DNA from: Methylobacterium platani
Lineage (GTDB): Bacteria > Pseudomonadota > Alphaproteobacteria > Rhizobiales > Beijerinckiaceae
Length of the DNA stretch: 64,000 nt
Assembly: GCF_001653715.1 (NCBI RefSeq)
Contig: NZ_LWHQ01000047.1
Location: 1 to 64,000 of the forward strand
Direction of reading: 5' to 3'
In this document: piece after piece, positions 1 through 8,785 of the stretch
Layout of the letters: each line of letters starts with the position of its first letter
Numbering within the stretch: the first letter of the stretch is position 1
Program-made: the position numbers and the translations under genes
Notes under the pieces: generated by a model
The model's database searches: none
What the model saw: the letters and a program-made list of their open reading frames with translations, nothing else
What the model was told of the DNA's origin: nothing

Positions 1-60
1 CGTCGTGGTGGTCTTGCCCACGCCGCCCTTGCCGGACGTCACCACTATGATCTTGGCCAT
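1..60 (-). CDS. minD: Septum site-determining protein MinD (N-terminal 20 residues only)
   Basis: Only the first 20 codons are inside the window; the gene runs off the left edge on the minus strand. The visible peptide begins MAKIIVVTSGKGGVGKTT, which has the deviant Walker A motif (KGGVGKTT) of MinD/ParA ATPases. MinD is a membrane-associated ATPase that recruits MinC and, with MinE, keeps the division septum away from the poles. minC lies just upstream on the same strand, 146 bp away, which fixes the identity as MinD rather than another ParA-type protein. Confidence 0.93.
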   Translation of the reverse strand, partial: MAKIIVVTSGKGGVGKTTTT

Positions 61-206
61 TCTCGTGCTCCCCCAGAGCGGTCGGGATGATGCGGCGTCC
101 GGATCGCGGTCCTGGAGGCGCGCGGGTGGGGTTTCGGATGTCGTTCGACCGGACGGCCCGGGGCGGCGTCGCCCGCGGGATCCCGCCCGGTCGTCTCGCG
201 TCGCGC

Positions 207-1031
207 TCAGTCCAGGGCCGCCATGCGGAGGGTCTCGCCCTCGAGCCAGACCTGGACCGCCTTCTTGCGCAGCTTCGGGTCGGTGGTGTCGGCGGTGCGG
301 AACAGGCCGTCGATGCCGATCAACTCGGGCTCGAACTTGCGGCAGCAGATGCGGGCCCGGGGGTTGCCGCCCGCTCCCGCGATGGCACGGCCGCGCAGCG
401 CCCCGTAGACGTGGATCGAGCCGCCGGCCAGGATCTCGGCGCCCGAGGCGACCGAGCCCATCACGGTCACGTCGCCCTCGGGGTGGTAGACCGACTGGCC
501 CGAGCGCAGCGGCGTCTCGAGGACGAGGGAATTCGGCTTGCGCGGCTCGGGCGCCTTCGGCGCCTCGGGCTTTGGGGCGGCCTCGGCGGGGGCGTCCGCC
601 GGGGCGGCCATCTCGGCCGGCCGGCCGCCGCTGAGGAGCGGCGGCAGCGCCGGGCCGAGCCAGGCCGGCTCGGCCTTCTCGACGCCCATGATGCGGATGC
701 CGCGCTGCTTGAGCTCGTCGACGAGGCCGGCGATGTCCGGCGTCGCCGCCGTCTCAGGCTCGTCGGCCTCGGCGGGTTCGGCCGCCTCGGGGCGGGTCGG
801 GTCTCCCCGGGGGGAGTCCTTGGCCAGGCCCGAGACGTCCAGGATCACGGCGCGCTCGGAGAAGAGCGTCGGCGAGCGCTGCACCAGGGCATCCAGGTGC
901 GAGAACCAGTCGCCGAGCGGCGTCTCCGGCGCGAGCACGAGCGCCCGGAAGGAGCGGCCGCGCAGCGGGAGGGAGGGGCGGGTGAGGCTGATGCTGGTCA
1001 CGGCGGTTGACGAGTTGTTACTGATCGCCAT
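207..1031 (-). CDS. minC: Septum site-determining protein MinC
   Basis: This 274-residue protein inhibits FtsZ assembly and is positioned by MinD. The N-terminal domain (about residues 15-110) holds the predicted FtsZ-inhibiting fold. An Ala/Pro/Glu-rich linker (about 110-165) follows. The C-terminal part (about 165-274) is the glycine-rich beta-helix with repeated turns such as GGSIHVYGALRGRAIAG and the ICCRKFEPELI segment, which in the family dimerises and binds MinD. Length and domain order are normal; the linker is rather long. It precedes minD on the same strand, so a min operon is expected. The start at 1031 is the only sensible ATG ahead of the conserved domain. Confidence 0.95.
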   Translation of the reverse strand: MAISNNSSTAVTSISLTRPSLPLRGRSFRALVLAPETPLGDWFSHLDALVQRSPTLFSERAVILDVSGLAKDSPRGDPTRPEAAEPAEADEPETAATPDIAGLVDELKQRGIRIMGVEKAEPAWLGPALPPLLSGGRPAEMAAPADAPAEAAPKPEAPKAPEPRKPNSLVLETPLRSGQSVYHPEGDVTVMGSVASGAEILAGGSIHVYGALRGRAIAGAGGNPRARICCRKFEPELIGIDGLFRTADTTDPKLRKKAVQVWLEGETLRMAALD

Positions 1032-1160
1032 GAAGCGCGCATCGTGGTTACCGGATCGTTAATGGCCCCCGGCACCGTCAAGAATTCGACGACGGGCGGG
1101 CCGATGGAGCACAGCGGCCGAGGCCGTGGGTCGCGAGCATCCGCGCGGATCGTCAGGCAG

Positions 1161-1190
1161 AAAAAAGGGGCCCGCGCCGACGCGAGCCCC
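1161..1190 (-). terminator. Rho-independent terminator of creA
   Basis: Read on the minus strand, a 10-bp GC stem with one mismatch (1167-1176 with 1181-1190, four-base loop) is followed directly by six T residues (1166-1161). It lies about 30 bp beyond the creA stop codon. Confidence 0.8.
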
Positions 1191-1221
1191 CGCTTCAAGA
1201 CGTCGATCGACGATACGGGCC

Positions 1222-1737
1222 TCATCCCATGAAGTCGCCGCATTTCGGCGGCGGCTCGGCGCCCCACGGCATCAGCGGCACCGTCGAGGTCGAGTTCTTC
1301 GGCGAGCCCTGCACCACCTTGTCGGAGTAGACCATGTAGATCAGGGTGTTGCGCTTGGCGTCGCAGCCGCGCACGATCTGCATGCTCTTGAAGATCAGCG
1401 ACCGGCGCTCGCTGAACACGACCTCGCCCTGCTTGATCTTGCCCTTGAACTTGACCGGACCGACCTGGCGGCAGGACAGCGAGATGTCCGAGACCTCCTC
1501 GGCGAGGCCGAGCGTGCCCTTGATGCCGCCCTTCTCGGGCTGGGTGTAGTGGCAGGCGACGCCGGCCACGTCCGGGTCGTCGATGCCGTAGACCACGAGC
1601 TTGTCGTTCGGCGTCAGCGGGCGCCACACCGTCGACTTGTCGAAGATCCGGTCCGGCTCCTGCGCGAGCGCCGCGCCGGAGGCGGCCCCGAGACAAGCCG
1701 CCGCGCAAAGCGCCGTGAGACCCCGCCGCCACACCAT
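1222..1737 (-). CDS. creA: CreA family periplasmic protein
   Basis: A 171-residue protein of the CreA family, conserved in proteobacteria but without a settled biochemical role. An N-terminal signal peptide (about residues 1-25, ending ALAQ) predicts export. The mature part contains family-typical stretches: a start like DRIFDKSTVW, a central DISLSCRQVGP and a C-terminal LIYMVYSDKVVQGSPKNS. Two or three cysteines are present in the mature protein. It has its own rho-independent terminator, so it is probably a single-gene unit. It diverges from the DUF2865 gene across a 182-bp gap that must carry both promoters. The family assignment is firm; the function is not. Confidence 0.9.
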   Translation of the reverse strand: MVWRRGLTALCAAACLGAASGAALAQEPDRIFDKSTVWRPLTPNDKLVVYGIDDPDVAGVACHYTQPEKGGIKGTLGLAEEVSDISLSCRQVGPVKFKGKIKQGEVVFSERRSLIFKSMQIVRGCDAKRNTLIYMVYSDKVVQGSPKNSTSTVPLMPWGAEPPPKCGDFMG

Positions 1738-1919
1738 CGCGTCAACCTTTCCGCAAACAAGCTTAACGTATGTAGGGAGGCTGTCGCGCGGCGGCGAGGG
1801 CGGGTAGAACGATCCGGTCCCGTCCCGCCACGCTTAGCGCATCAGCGCGCGGGGCGGCCTGTTCTCGTCCGCCCTCCGGGGCGGATCGTCCCCCGCATAC
1901 CGGCCGGTCCCCGAACGCC

Positions 1920-2951
1920 ATGCCGCTGCTTCGCTTCACGGTCCGGCTCGTCGCCGGCATCCTCGCGACCCTGTCCTTGTGTCAGGCTGTCCTGGCCGAG
2001 CCCAACGCGGCCGCCTGCCAGCGCTTCCGCGCCGAGCTCGCCGGCCTGCAGCGGGAATCGAACCGCGGCCAGATCGAGGAGATCCAGCAGCTCGTCGCCT
2101 ACCGCCAGTCGATCGGCTGCGAGGGCGGGCGCTTCCTGTTCTTCGACATGCGGCCGCCGCAATGCGCCCAGGTCGAGCAGCGCATCCGCGCCCTCAATTC
2201 CGGCTACGGCGCCGGCGCCCGGGAGGTGTCGAACGCCCGCCGCGAGCAGCTCATCGCCGCCGTGAAGGACGCCTGCACCGGCCTGCCGAGCAACGCCGCG
2301 CTGCAATCGAAGCCGGTGGACGGCTTCGGCCGCGGCGGCACGCAGGTGATCTGCGTGCGGATGTGCGACGGCGCCTACTTCCCGATGCCGAACCTGCCCG
2401 ACGGGCGCGAGGGCGCCGACGAGATGTGCCAGGCGCTCTGCCCGGGGGCCGAGGCCGCCGCCTACTCGATGCCGCCGACCGACAGCGGCCTGACCCAGGC
2501 CGCCGCGGTCCAGACCAGGCGCGCCTACTCGGCCCTGCCGAACGCCTTCAAGTTCCAGAAGACCTTCGTGCCGAACTGCTCGTGCAAGGGCACGCAGACC
2601 TGGGCCCAGGCCCTGGTCAAGGCCGAGAGCATGTTGGTGCGGCACAAGGGCGACATCTTCGTCACCCCGGCCCAGGCCGAAGCGATGTCGCGGCCGAAGG
2701 TGCGCCTGACCCTGGTCGGCCGCGCCGACCGGGCCGCGGCGACGCTCGCCGCCACCGCCGCGGCGCGGGCCGAGGACGGCCCGCCGGAAGCCGGCGAGGC
2801 GCCCCGCCCGGCCGGCCCCGAGGAGCGCCCCGCCGTGCGGATCATCGCCCCCAACCTGATCCCGGTGCCGCTCAGCGCCAAGGCCGACGGCCCGCAGGCC
2901 GCCGCCGCCCCCGTCGCGACCCCGGGCGCCGCCCCGGTCGCCACGCCGTAG
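1920..2951 (+). CDS. DUF2865 domain secreted protein
   Basis: A 343-residue protein with a cleavable signal peptide (about residues 1-26, ending AVLAE). The central region carries the DUF2865 hallmarks: spaced cysteines, a CVRMCDGAYFPMPNLP block at about residue 140 and a FVPNCSCKGTQTW block at about 220. Cysteine spacing suggests disulfides in the periplasm. Roughly the last 70 residues are Ala/Pro-rich and look unstructured. DUF2865 proteins are common in Hyphomicrobiales and have no assigned function. A similar secreted OmpA protein follows on the same strand, so an envelope role is plausible but inferred. Confidence 0.85.
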   Translation: MPLLRFTVRLVAGILATLSLCQAVLAEPNAAACQRFRAELAGLQRESNRGQIEEIQQLVAYRQSIGCEGGRFLFFDMRPPQCAQVEQRIRALNSGYGAGAREVSNARREQLIAAVKDACTGLPSNAALQSKPVDGFGRGGTQVICVRMCDGAYFPMPNLPDGREGADEMCQALCPGAEAAAYSMPPTDSGLTQAAAVQTRRAYSALPNAFKFQKTFVPNCSCKGTQTWAQALVKAESMLVRHKGDIFVTPAQAEAMSRPKVRLTLVGRADRAAATLAATAAARAEDGPPEAGEAPRPAGPEERPAVRIIAPNLIPVPLSAKADGPQAAAAPVATPGAAPVATP

Positions 2952-2992
2952 GCTTCGCGCCGCGACCTCCGGGCTTCGCGCCGCGACTTCCA
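2951..2992 (+). repeat. Two tandem 21-bp repeats after the DUF2865 gene
   Basis: Two copies of a 21-bp unit (ggcttcgcgccgcgac then cctccg or cttcca) lie directly after the stop codon. They differ at only three positions. No hairpin or promoter is evident in them. Confidence 0.7.
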
Positions 2993-3086
2993 AGACGCCG
3001 GTCGGCCGCCCCGCCGGCTGACCCGCGGGAACCATCTCGCCGTCAAGATGTTCGAACGAACCGACGACGGACGAGAGGTTCTCCCG

Positions 3087-5324
3087 ATGCGTTCTGCCCG
3101 CGCGCTGCTGCTGACCGGCACGATCCTGCCGGCGCTGCTGCTCCAGCCCCTTCTTGCGACCCAAGTGGCGACCCAAGCGGCGGCGCGGGGAGACGACGCG
3201 ATCCGGCTGGCCCAGGGCGGTCCGGGCGGCCCCGGGGAACGGGGTGGTCCCGGCGGACCGGGAGGTCCCGGGGGACCGGGGCATGGTGGCGCAGGACCCG
3301 GCGGCGAGCGCGGCGGCCCCGGCGGCGGGCCGCGCGAGCGGCCCGAGCCGCGCCAGGAACGCCCTGAGCCCCGCCAGGAGCGTCCGGAGCCCCGCCAGGA
3401 ACGACCGGAACCCCGCCAGGAACGACCGGAACCCCGCCAGGAACGACCCGCCCCCAGGCCGGAGCCGCGCCAGGAACGGCCCGAGCCGCGCGAGCGGCCC
3501 GAACCGCAGCCGCGCGAGCGGCCCGACAGGCAAGAGCCGCGCGAGCGGCCCGACAGACAAGAGCCGCGCGAGCGGCCGGCGCCCCGCGAGCGTCAGGAGC
3601 CGCAGGGGCGGCCCGAAGCGCCGCGCGAGCGGCCGGATTCCCAGGATCGCGGGCCGCAGGGACGGCCCGAGCCGCGCGAGCGGCCGGACCAGCGCGAGCC
3701 CCGCGGCCCGCGCGGCGAGGAGCCCGGCCGTCCGCCGGCCCCGCCGCAGGATCGCGGTCCCGATCGCGGTCCCGCCGGCCGGCCGGAGCCGCGCGAGCGC
3801 CCGGCGCCCGATGCGCGGCCGGATCGTCCGGCGGGTCAGGACAGGCAGCAGGATCGCCAGGACCGCCAGCAGGACCGTCAGGACCGCCAGCAGGACCGTC
3901 AGGACCGCCGCGACGATCGCCGCGGGCCCGATGCGCCGGGCGGCCCGGCCCAGCGCGGCCCGGGCCAGCCGCCCGCCCCCGGCCAACCCCCCGCTCCGGG
4001 CCAAGCCCCGGGTCAAGCCCCGGGCCGGCCGGTGCCGCCGGCCGGAGGTCCCGGCCAGGCCGAGCCGGGCCGCCCGCCCGCCGGCGAGGCGCAGCCCGGC
4101 CGCGGACCCGGCCGTCCGGACGCCCCGGGCGCCGGGCCGAACGGCGCGCCGTTGCCCCCGAACCAGCAGCCGGGCGTGCCCGGCCGGCCCTTCGTGCCGG
4201 GCGGCCCGGGTCCGGACGACCGCGGCTTCGACCGCCGCGATCCGCGCGACCAGGATCGCCGGGATCAGGACCGCCGGGACTTCGACCGTCGCGACGGCGA
4301 CCGGCGTGGCCTCGACGACCGTCGCGGGTTCGACGATCGCGGCGACCTGCCCGGCGGCTATCGTCGCGACGCGCCGGACTACGTCCCGGGCGGCTTCCGC
4401 CGCAGCGACGTCGACGTGCGGACCTACGAGGATGTGCGCCGCGCCCGGCGCGAGTTCAACGAGGGCGGCCGCCTGATCATCCGCGAGCCCGGCCGGGTGA
4501 TCGTGCGCGACGACGACCGCTACTTCCTGCGCCACGACGAGACCGAGCGCTTCCGCCTGCTCGACCGCGACGCCCGCATCGAGCGCCGCGGCCGCGATAC
4601 CGTGACGATCATCGACCGCCCCGGCGGATACCAGGTTTTCACGGTGGTCGACGACGACGGACGGCTGCTGCGGCGCTACCGCCGCGGTCCGGACGGGCGC
4701 GAGGTCGTGCTGATCGACAATTCCTACGCCGGCCCGCCGCGGTCGATCGAGCAGGACGTCGTCGTGCTGCCGCCGCCCGACATCCGCATCCCCCGCGATC
4801 GCTACGTGGTCGAGGCGGACCGGGCCGACGAGGGTGCGATCTACGAGGCGCTGACCGCCCCCCCGGTCGCCCCGGTCGAGCGGCGCTACACCCTCGACCA
4901 GGTGCGCTACAGCCCGACCCTGCGCGCCCGCATGCGCAGCGTCGACATCGACACCATCACCTTCGACACCGGGTCATGGCAGGTCACGCCCGACCAGGCC
5001 CGCCGCCTCGCCACCATCGCGGCGGCGATCAACCAGGCGGTCCAGAACAACCCGCAGGAGGTGTTCCTGATCGAGGGCTACACCGACGCCGTCGGCAGCG
5101 ACGTCGACAACCTCTCGCTCTCCGACCGCCGCGCGCAATCGGTGGCGGAGGTGCTGACCCGCGACTTCAAGGTGCCGCCGGAGAACTTGACCACCCAGGG
5201 CTACGGCGAGCAGTACCTGAAGGTGAACACGCAGGGCCCCTCGCGGGAGAACCGGCGGGTCACCGTGCGGCGCATCACCCCGCTGATCCAGCAGCAGGCC
5301 CAGCAGCCCCCGCAGCAGCGCTGA
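3087..5324 (+). CDS. OmpA family protein with long low-complexity region
   Basis: A 745-residue envelope protein. The ATG at 3087 is preferred over one at 3048 because it follows a purine-rich GAGAGG site and starts a signal peptide (about residues 1-34). Residues about 40-420 are extremely Pro/Arg/Glu/Gln/Gly-rich and contain tandem repeats (PEPRQER heptads, QDRQDRQ units). A charged D/R-rich region follows, then a beta-rich section (about 430-600). The C-terminal 120 residues form an OmpA-like peptidoglycan-binding domain, with TFDTGSWQVTPDQ, a GYTDAVGSDVDN block and LSDRRAQSVAEVL. The likely role is tethering the outer membrane to peptidoglycan across a variable spacer. A strong hairpin follows the gene. 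Confidence 0.85.
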   Translation: MRSARALLLTGTILPALLLQPLLATQVATQAAARGDDAIRLAQGGPGGPGERGGPGGPGGPGGPGHGGAGPGGERGGPGGGPRERPEPRQERPEPRQERPEPRQERPEPRQERPEPRQERPAPRPEPRQERPEPRERPEPQPRERPDRQEPRERPDRQEPRERPAPRERQEPQGRPEAPRERPDSQDRGPQGRPEPRERPDQREPRGPRGEEPGRPPAPPQDRGPDRGPAGRPEPRERPAPDARPDRPAGQDRQQDRQDRQQDRQDRQQDRQDRRDDRRGPDAPGGPAQRGPGQPPAPGQPPAPGQAPGQAPGRPVPPAGGPGQAEPGRPPAGEAQPGRGPGRPDAPGAGPNGAPLPPNQQPGVPGRPFVPGGPGPDDRGFDRRDPRDQDRRDQDRRDFDRRDGDRRGLDDRRGFDDRGDLPGGYRRDAPDYVPGGFRRSDVDVRTYEDVRRARREFNEGGRLIIREPGRVIVRDDDRYFLRHDETERFRLLDRDARIERRGRDTVTIIDRPGGYQVFTVVDDDGRLLRRYRRGPDGREVVLIDNSYAGPPRSIEQDVVVLPPPDIRIPRDRYVVEADRADEGAIYEALTAPPVAPVERRYTLDQVRYSPTLRARMRSVDIDTITFDTGSWQVTPDQARRLATIAAAINQAVQNNPQEVFLIEGYTDAVGSDVDNLSLSDRRAQSVAEVLTRDFKVPPENLTTQGYGEQYLKVNTQGPSRENRRVTVRRITPLIQQQAQQPPQQR
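3345..3449 (+). repeat. Five tandem 21-bp coding repeats (PEPRQER heptad)
   Basis: Five consecutive 21-bp units within the OmpA-family gene each encode a PEPRQER-type heptad. Nucleotide identity between units is high, with mostly synonymous changes, so slippage or unequal crossover could change copy number. A second block encoding QDRQ-type repeats lies at about 3845-3908. Confidence 0.9.
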
Positions 5325-5334
5325 ACCCGCCCCC

Positions 5335-5359
5335 GGGCCGCCCCGCACGGGGGCGGCCC
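5335..5359 (+). terminator. GC-rich hairpin terminator after the OmpA gene
   Basis: A perfect 10-bp stem (gggccgcccc, 5335-5344, with 5350-5359) and a 5-base loop start 10 bp after the stop codon. Only a weak T run follows, so termination may be inefficient or Rho-assisted. Confidence 0.6.
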
Positions 5360-5418
5360 GTTGACCGGGACCGCCGCGTGCGTCACCTGCGGGTCCTCGC
5401 GACGCGGAGGACCGGCGG

Positions 5419-6612
5419 GTGGAGAGCGGCGGCATCGAGATCGGAACTCCCGCCTTCCGCCGCAGCGCGCTCGCGCTCGCGGCGGCGGGCTTCTCCACCT
5501 TCGCGGTACTCTACGCGGTGCAGCCGCTGCTGCCGGTCTTCGCCGAGGCCTTCGGCGTCACCCCGGCGGCGAGCAGCCTGTCGCTCTCCCTCGCCACCGG
5601 CCTCCTGGCGGTGGCGATGCCGGTCGTCTCGGCCCTGTCGGAGGTCTGGGGGCGCAAGCCGGTGATGCTGGCCTCCCTCGTCGCCTCCGCCCTGCTGACC
5701 CTCGTCGCCGCCTGCATGCCGAGCTGGACCGGATTCCTCGTCGTGCGGGCGCTCGCCGGCCTCGCCATGAGCGGCGTGCCGGCGGTGGCGATGGCCTACC
5801 TCGCCGAGGAGATGCACGGCCGGGCGATCGGTCTCGCCATGGGGCTCCTCGTCGGCGGCAACTCGCTCGGCGGCATGACCGGCCGGCTCCTGAGCGGCGT
5901 CCTCACCGACCATTACGGCTGGCGCGTCGCCCTCGTGGTGATCGGCCTGCTCGCGCTCGCGGCGGCCCTGGCGTTCTGGCGCTGCCTGCCGGCCTCGTCG
6001 CGGTTCGCGGCGCATCCGCTGCCGTGGCGGGCCCTGCCCGGCACCTTCCTCGGCCATTTCGGCGATGCCGGCCTGCCGTGGCTCTACGCGGAAGCCTTCC
6101 TGCTGATGGGCGGCTTCGTCACGCTCTACAACTACGTCGGCTTCCGGCTGCTCGCCCCGCCCTATTCCCTGAGCCAGAGCGCGGTCGCGGCGATCTTCGT
6201 CGTCTACCTCGCCGGCACCGCCTCCTCGACCCTGGTCGGGCATGCGGCGGGGCTGATCGGCCGGCGCCGGGTGCTGTGGCTCGCCATCGCGGTCGGGCTC
6301 GGCGGCATCGCCCTGACGGCGGCGGAGAGCCTCGTCCTCGTCGTCGGCGGCATCGTGGTGGCGACGGTCGGGTTCTTCGCCGCCCATTCGGTGGCGAGCG
6401 GCTGGGTCGGGCGCCGGGCCCTGCGCGACCGGGCGCAGGCCTCCTCGACCTATCTCTGCCTGTACTATCTCGGCTCGTCGGTGGCCGGCACCCTCGGCGG
6501 CTGGGTCTTCGCCCATGCCGGGTGGAGCGGGCTCGTCGGCTTCGTCGGCGGGCTCTACCTCGCGGCGCTCGCGATCGCCCTCCGGCTGGCGCGGCTGCCG
6601 GAGCCGGCGTGA
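5419..6612 (+). CDS. MFS transporter
   Basis: A 397-residue inner-membrane protein with about 12 hydrophobic segments and the MFS organisation of two six-helix halves. The loop between helices 2 and 3 reads SEVWGRKPVM, a version of the conserved G-x-x-x-D-R-x-G-R-R/K motif. It resembles the arabinose-efflux/YnfM-like group, but no substrate can be assigned. The GTG start at 5419 is chosen because a GGAGG site lies 8 bp upstream. The gene converges with the small membrane protein gene on the other strand, with stop codons 4 bp apart. Confidence 0.88.
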   Translation: MESGGIEIGTPAFRRSALALAAAGFSTFAVLYAVQPLLPVFAEAFGVTPAASSLSLSLATGLLAVAMPVVSALSEVWGRKPVMLASLVASALLTLVAACMPSWTGFLVVRALAGLAMSGVPAVAMAYLAEEMHGRAIGLAMGLLVGGNSLGGMTGRLLSGVLTDHYGWRVALVVIGLLALAAALAFWRCLPASSRFAAHPLPWRALPGTFLGHFGDAGLPWLYAEAFLLMGGFVTLYNYVGFRLLAPPYSLSQSAVAAIFVVYLAGTASSTLVGHAAGLIGRRRVLWLAIAVGLGGIALTAAESLVLVVGGIVVATVGFFAAHSVASGWVGRRALRDRAQASSTYLCLYYLGSSVAGTLGGWVFAHAGWSGLVGFVGGLYLAALAIALRLARLPEPA

Positions 6613-6616
6613 TCCC

Positions 6617-6904
6617 TCACGCCCGCCGCGGCACCAGCGCCCCGAGGACGCAGCCGACGAGGTAGGCCGCCAGCATCAGGGCGGCGGTCTCGAGCCGGAA
6701 GCCCTCCCGCCCCGGCACCGCGAGGCCCTTGAGGACGAGCCCGGCGAGCGCCGCCGCCCCGGCGGCGACGGCGAGGAGCGCGACCGCGGCGGCGGAGAGG
6801 CGCGCCCCGGTCGTGGTGGGGGGACCGGCCCACCATCCGGTGCCGGCCCCGATCAGGAGGGCGGCGAGGAGGCCGGGCCAGGCGACGGAAGCGAGGAGGA
6901 GCAC
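6617..6904 (-). CDS. Small three-helix membrane protein, unknown function
   Basis: A 95-residue protein that is almost entirely hydrophobic. Three membrane helices can be drawn at about residues 5-26, 36-60 and 71-90, joined by short loops, with Arg-rich ends. I do not recognise a family. It starts 9 bp after the stop of the large BON-like/OmpA gene on the same strand, so the two are almost certainly co-transcribed and may act together in the envelope. It converges with the MFS gene. Confidence 0.7.
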   Translation of the reverse strand: MLLLASVAWPGLLAALLIGAGTGWWAGPPTTTGARLSAAAVALLAVAAGAAALAGLVLKGLAVPGREGFRLETAALMLAAYLVGCVLGALVPRRA

Positions 6905-6913
6905 GTCGGGATC

Positions 6914-8785
6914 TCAGGAACGCAGCGCGAAGACGACCGCCCGGCGGTCGATGGAGGCCTCGGCCGGCGCGGGGGCGATCCGGCCGGCCGGGATCCCGGC
7001 CTTGAGCAGGTAGTCGACGATCGCCGCGGCGCGCCGCTGCGGCAGGCCGGGATCGGGCAATGCTGGTTTCTCGGCGGGTTTCTCGGCCGCCTTGTCGACC
7101 GGCTTGCCGGGCTTCGCCGCCTTGCCCTTCGGCGTCTCCCGCGGCGCGGGGACCTCCCTGGGCGCCGGCGGCAGGACGGTGCCCGGCGGGTCGTCGTGGC
7201 CGGCGACCTCGATCCGGGCCTGCGGGCAGGCACGGGCGAGGCCCGCGACCTCGTCGAGGACGGGATAAAAGGCCGGCTTCAGGTCGGCGCTGCCGGGATC
7301 GAAGCGCAGGGTCGACTCGCCCGCCAGGGCCGCGAAGGTGTCGCGGCAGGCCGCCGGGTCGCTGCCCGGTGCCGCGCCGCGGGCGCCGACCGCGACCTCG
7401 GTCCGCCACCCGGCCGGGGCGATCCGCGCCGCCTCGGCCGCGACGCGGCGGGCGCTCTCGGGATAGAGCCCCTCCCCGGCAATGCGCAGGCTCTCGTCGC
7501 GGGCCGTGATCTCGCCCTCGGCGAGCTGGCCGAGCGCGCCGATCCCGGCGGTCAGGGCCTCGACGAGCGCGGGCGGCGCGCCGTCGGCGAGGCGGCTGCG
7601 GTCGATTACCCGCTCGCCGTAGAGGTAGGGCCGCAGGGCGGCGCGCAGGGCGTTGCGCGCCTCGGCATCCGGCAGGTGGCCGGTGATCGTGAAGGCGTCC
7701 GGTCCGCGCCGGATCGTGGCCAGGTAGGGCGAGACCGGGCTCGCCGTCAGGGCGACGGTGCCGCGGGACAGGCCGGCCGGCAGGCCGGCGGCGAGCGCCT
7801 CGGCCTCGCGCACGGCCTGGGTGTCGACGGCGGTGCCGCGGATCGACAGGGCCGCCCCCTCGAGCGCGACATCGCCCTCCCGCACCAGCGCCAGGGCCGC
7901 GAAGGCGCGGTCGACGAGCGCCCGGGGATCGATCCCGGCGGGCAGGCCGCGGGCGGTCCGCATCGCGTCGGTCACCGGGGCGCCGTCGGCGACGAGGCGC
8001 GCGGCGGCCAGGATCGCGGCGCGGTCGGCCTCGGATTGCGTGTAGCCGTCGAGGCGCAGCCCCTCCGGCCCGCGGCTCGCCGACCAGACGAAGGGCGAGA
8101 CCACGGCCGGCTCGACCGCGACCTCGCCGACGGTAAAGCCGGCGGGCGGGCGGGCGAGATCGGCCCGGAGCGCCGCATAGGCCTCGACGCTCGCCGCCTC
8201 GCCGCGCAAGGAGAGGATGCGGTCGCTCATCGCCGCGGTGGCGCCGGGCTTCAGCTGCAGGACCTGGGCGACGAGGAAGCGGGCCGCCTCGGGAAAGCCG
8301 TCCGGCGCACCGCGGGCGGCGCGCGCCGTGTCGCGCAGGACGATCCCGGCGGCGATCCCGGCGGGCAGGCTCCGGCTCAAGGCCTCCGCCAGGGCGGCGC
8401 GCCCGAGTTCCGCCGGGCGGTGGCCGATCAGGTCGAGACGGTCGGGCGCCCGGTGGACGACCGCCCAGGCGAAGGGCGCGGCCTCGGCGACGAGGCCGAG
8501 CCGGTCGACGATCCGGCGCGGACCCGGGAGAGCGGCGAGAGTGGTGCGGGCGTCGTCGAGGGCGGCCCGCCCCGGCGCCTCGCCGCTCGCCACCAGGTCG
8601 CGACCCCGCGCCTCGACCCGCAGCCAGGGCTCGGCGCCGTCGCGGGCGGTGGCCGCGGCGACGGCGTCGGCCGGCGCCTCCAGGGCGGCCTCGAGCCGCG
8701 GCTCGGCCCACCCGGTCGCGGCGAACCAGGCCCCGGCGAGGAGGGGAAGGCCGGCGAGCCAGCCGATCGAGCGAATCGCCACCAT
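6914..8785 (-). CDS. OmpA family protein with three BON-like repeat units
   Basis: A 623-residue envelope protein with an N-terminal signal or anchor helix (about residues 5-27). Residues about 75-470 appear to hold three related units of 125-140 residues. Each opens with an aromatic and an R-x-PD/E block, has a G-x-PxxGI or GxV stretch, and includes LSIRG or LSLRGEA strands, as expected of BON-type folds. The C-terminal domain (about 480-623) is OmpA-like (STLRFDPGSADLKPAFYPVL, then RRAAAIVDYL), but a Lys/Pro/Ala-rich insert of about 45 residues interrupts it after IEVAGHDDP. BON plus OmpA recalls mycobacterial ArfA in architecture only. It is followed by the small membrane protein gene in the same unit. 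Confidence 0.8.
   Translation of the reverse strand: MVAIRSIGWLAGLPLLAGAWFAATGWAEPRLEAALEAPADAVAAATARDGAEPWLRVEARGRDLVASGEAPGRAALDDARTTLAALPGPRRIVDRLGLVAEAAPFAWAVVHRAPDRLDLIGHRPAELGRAALAEALSRSLPAGIAAGIVLRDTARAARGAPDGFPEAARFLVAQVLQLKPGATAAMSDRILSLRGEAASVEAYAALRADLARPPAGFTVGEVAVEPAVVSPFVWSASRGPEGLRLDGYTQSEADRAAILAAARLVADGAPVTDAMRTARGLPAGIDPRALVDRAFAALALVREGDVALEGAALSIRGTAVDTQAVREAEALAAGLPAGLSRGTVALTASPVSPYLATIRRGPDAFTITGHLPDAEARNALRAALRPYLYGERVIDRSRLADGAPPALVEALTAGIGALGQLAEGEITARDESLRIAGEGLYPESARRVAAEAARIAPAGWRTEVAVGARGAAPGSDPAACRDTFAALAGESTLRFDPGSADLKPAFYPVLDEVAGLARACPQARIEVAGHDDPPGTVLPPAPREVPAPRETPKGKAAKPGKPVDKAAEKPAEKPALPDPGLPQRRAAAIVDYLLKAGIPAGRIAPAPAEASIDRRAVVFALRS

Noticed and set aside
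3345-3912. Tandem repeats considered as a CRISPR array
   Set aside because: The units are contiguous 21-bp coding repeats without unique spacers, and no cas genes are nearby.
1842-4535. Long open frame of nearly 900 codons on the minus strand
   Set aside because: It lies antisense to the DUF2865 and OmpA-family genes, has highly repetitive Ala/Gly/Leu/Arg composition and no recognisable domain. GC-rich DNA routinely gives such frames.
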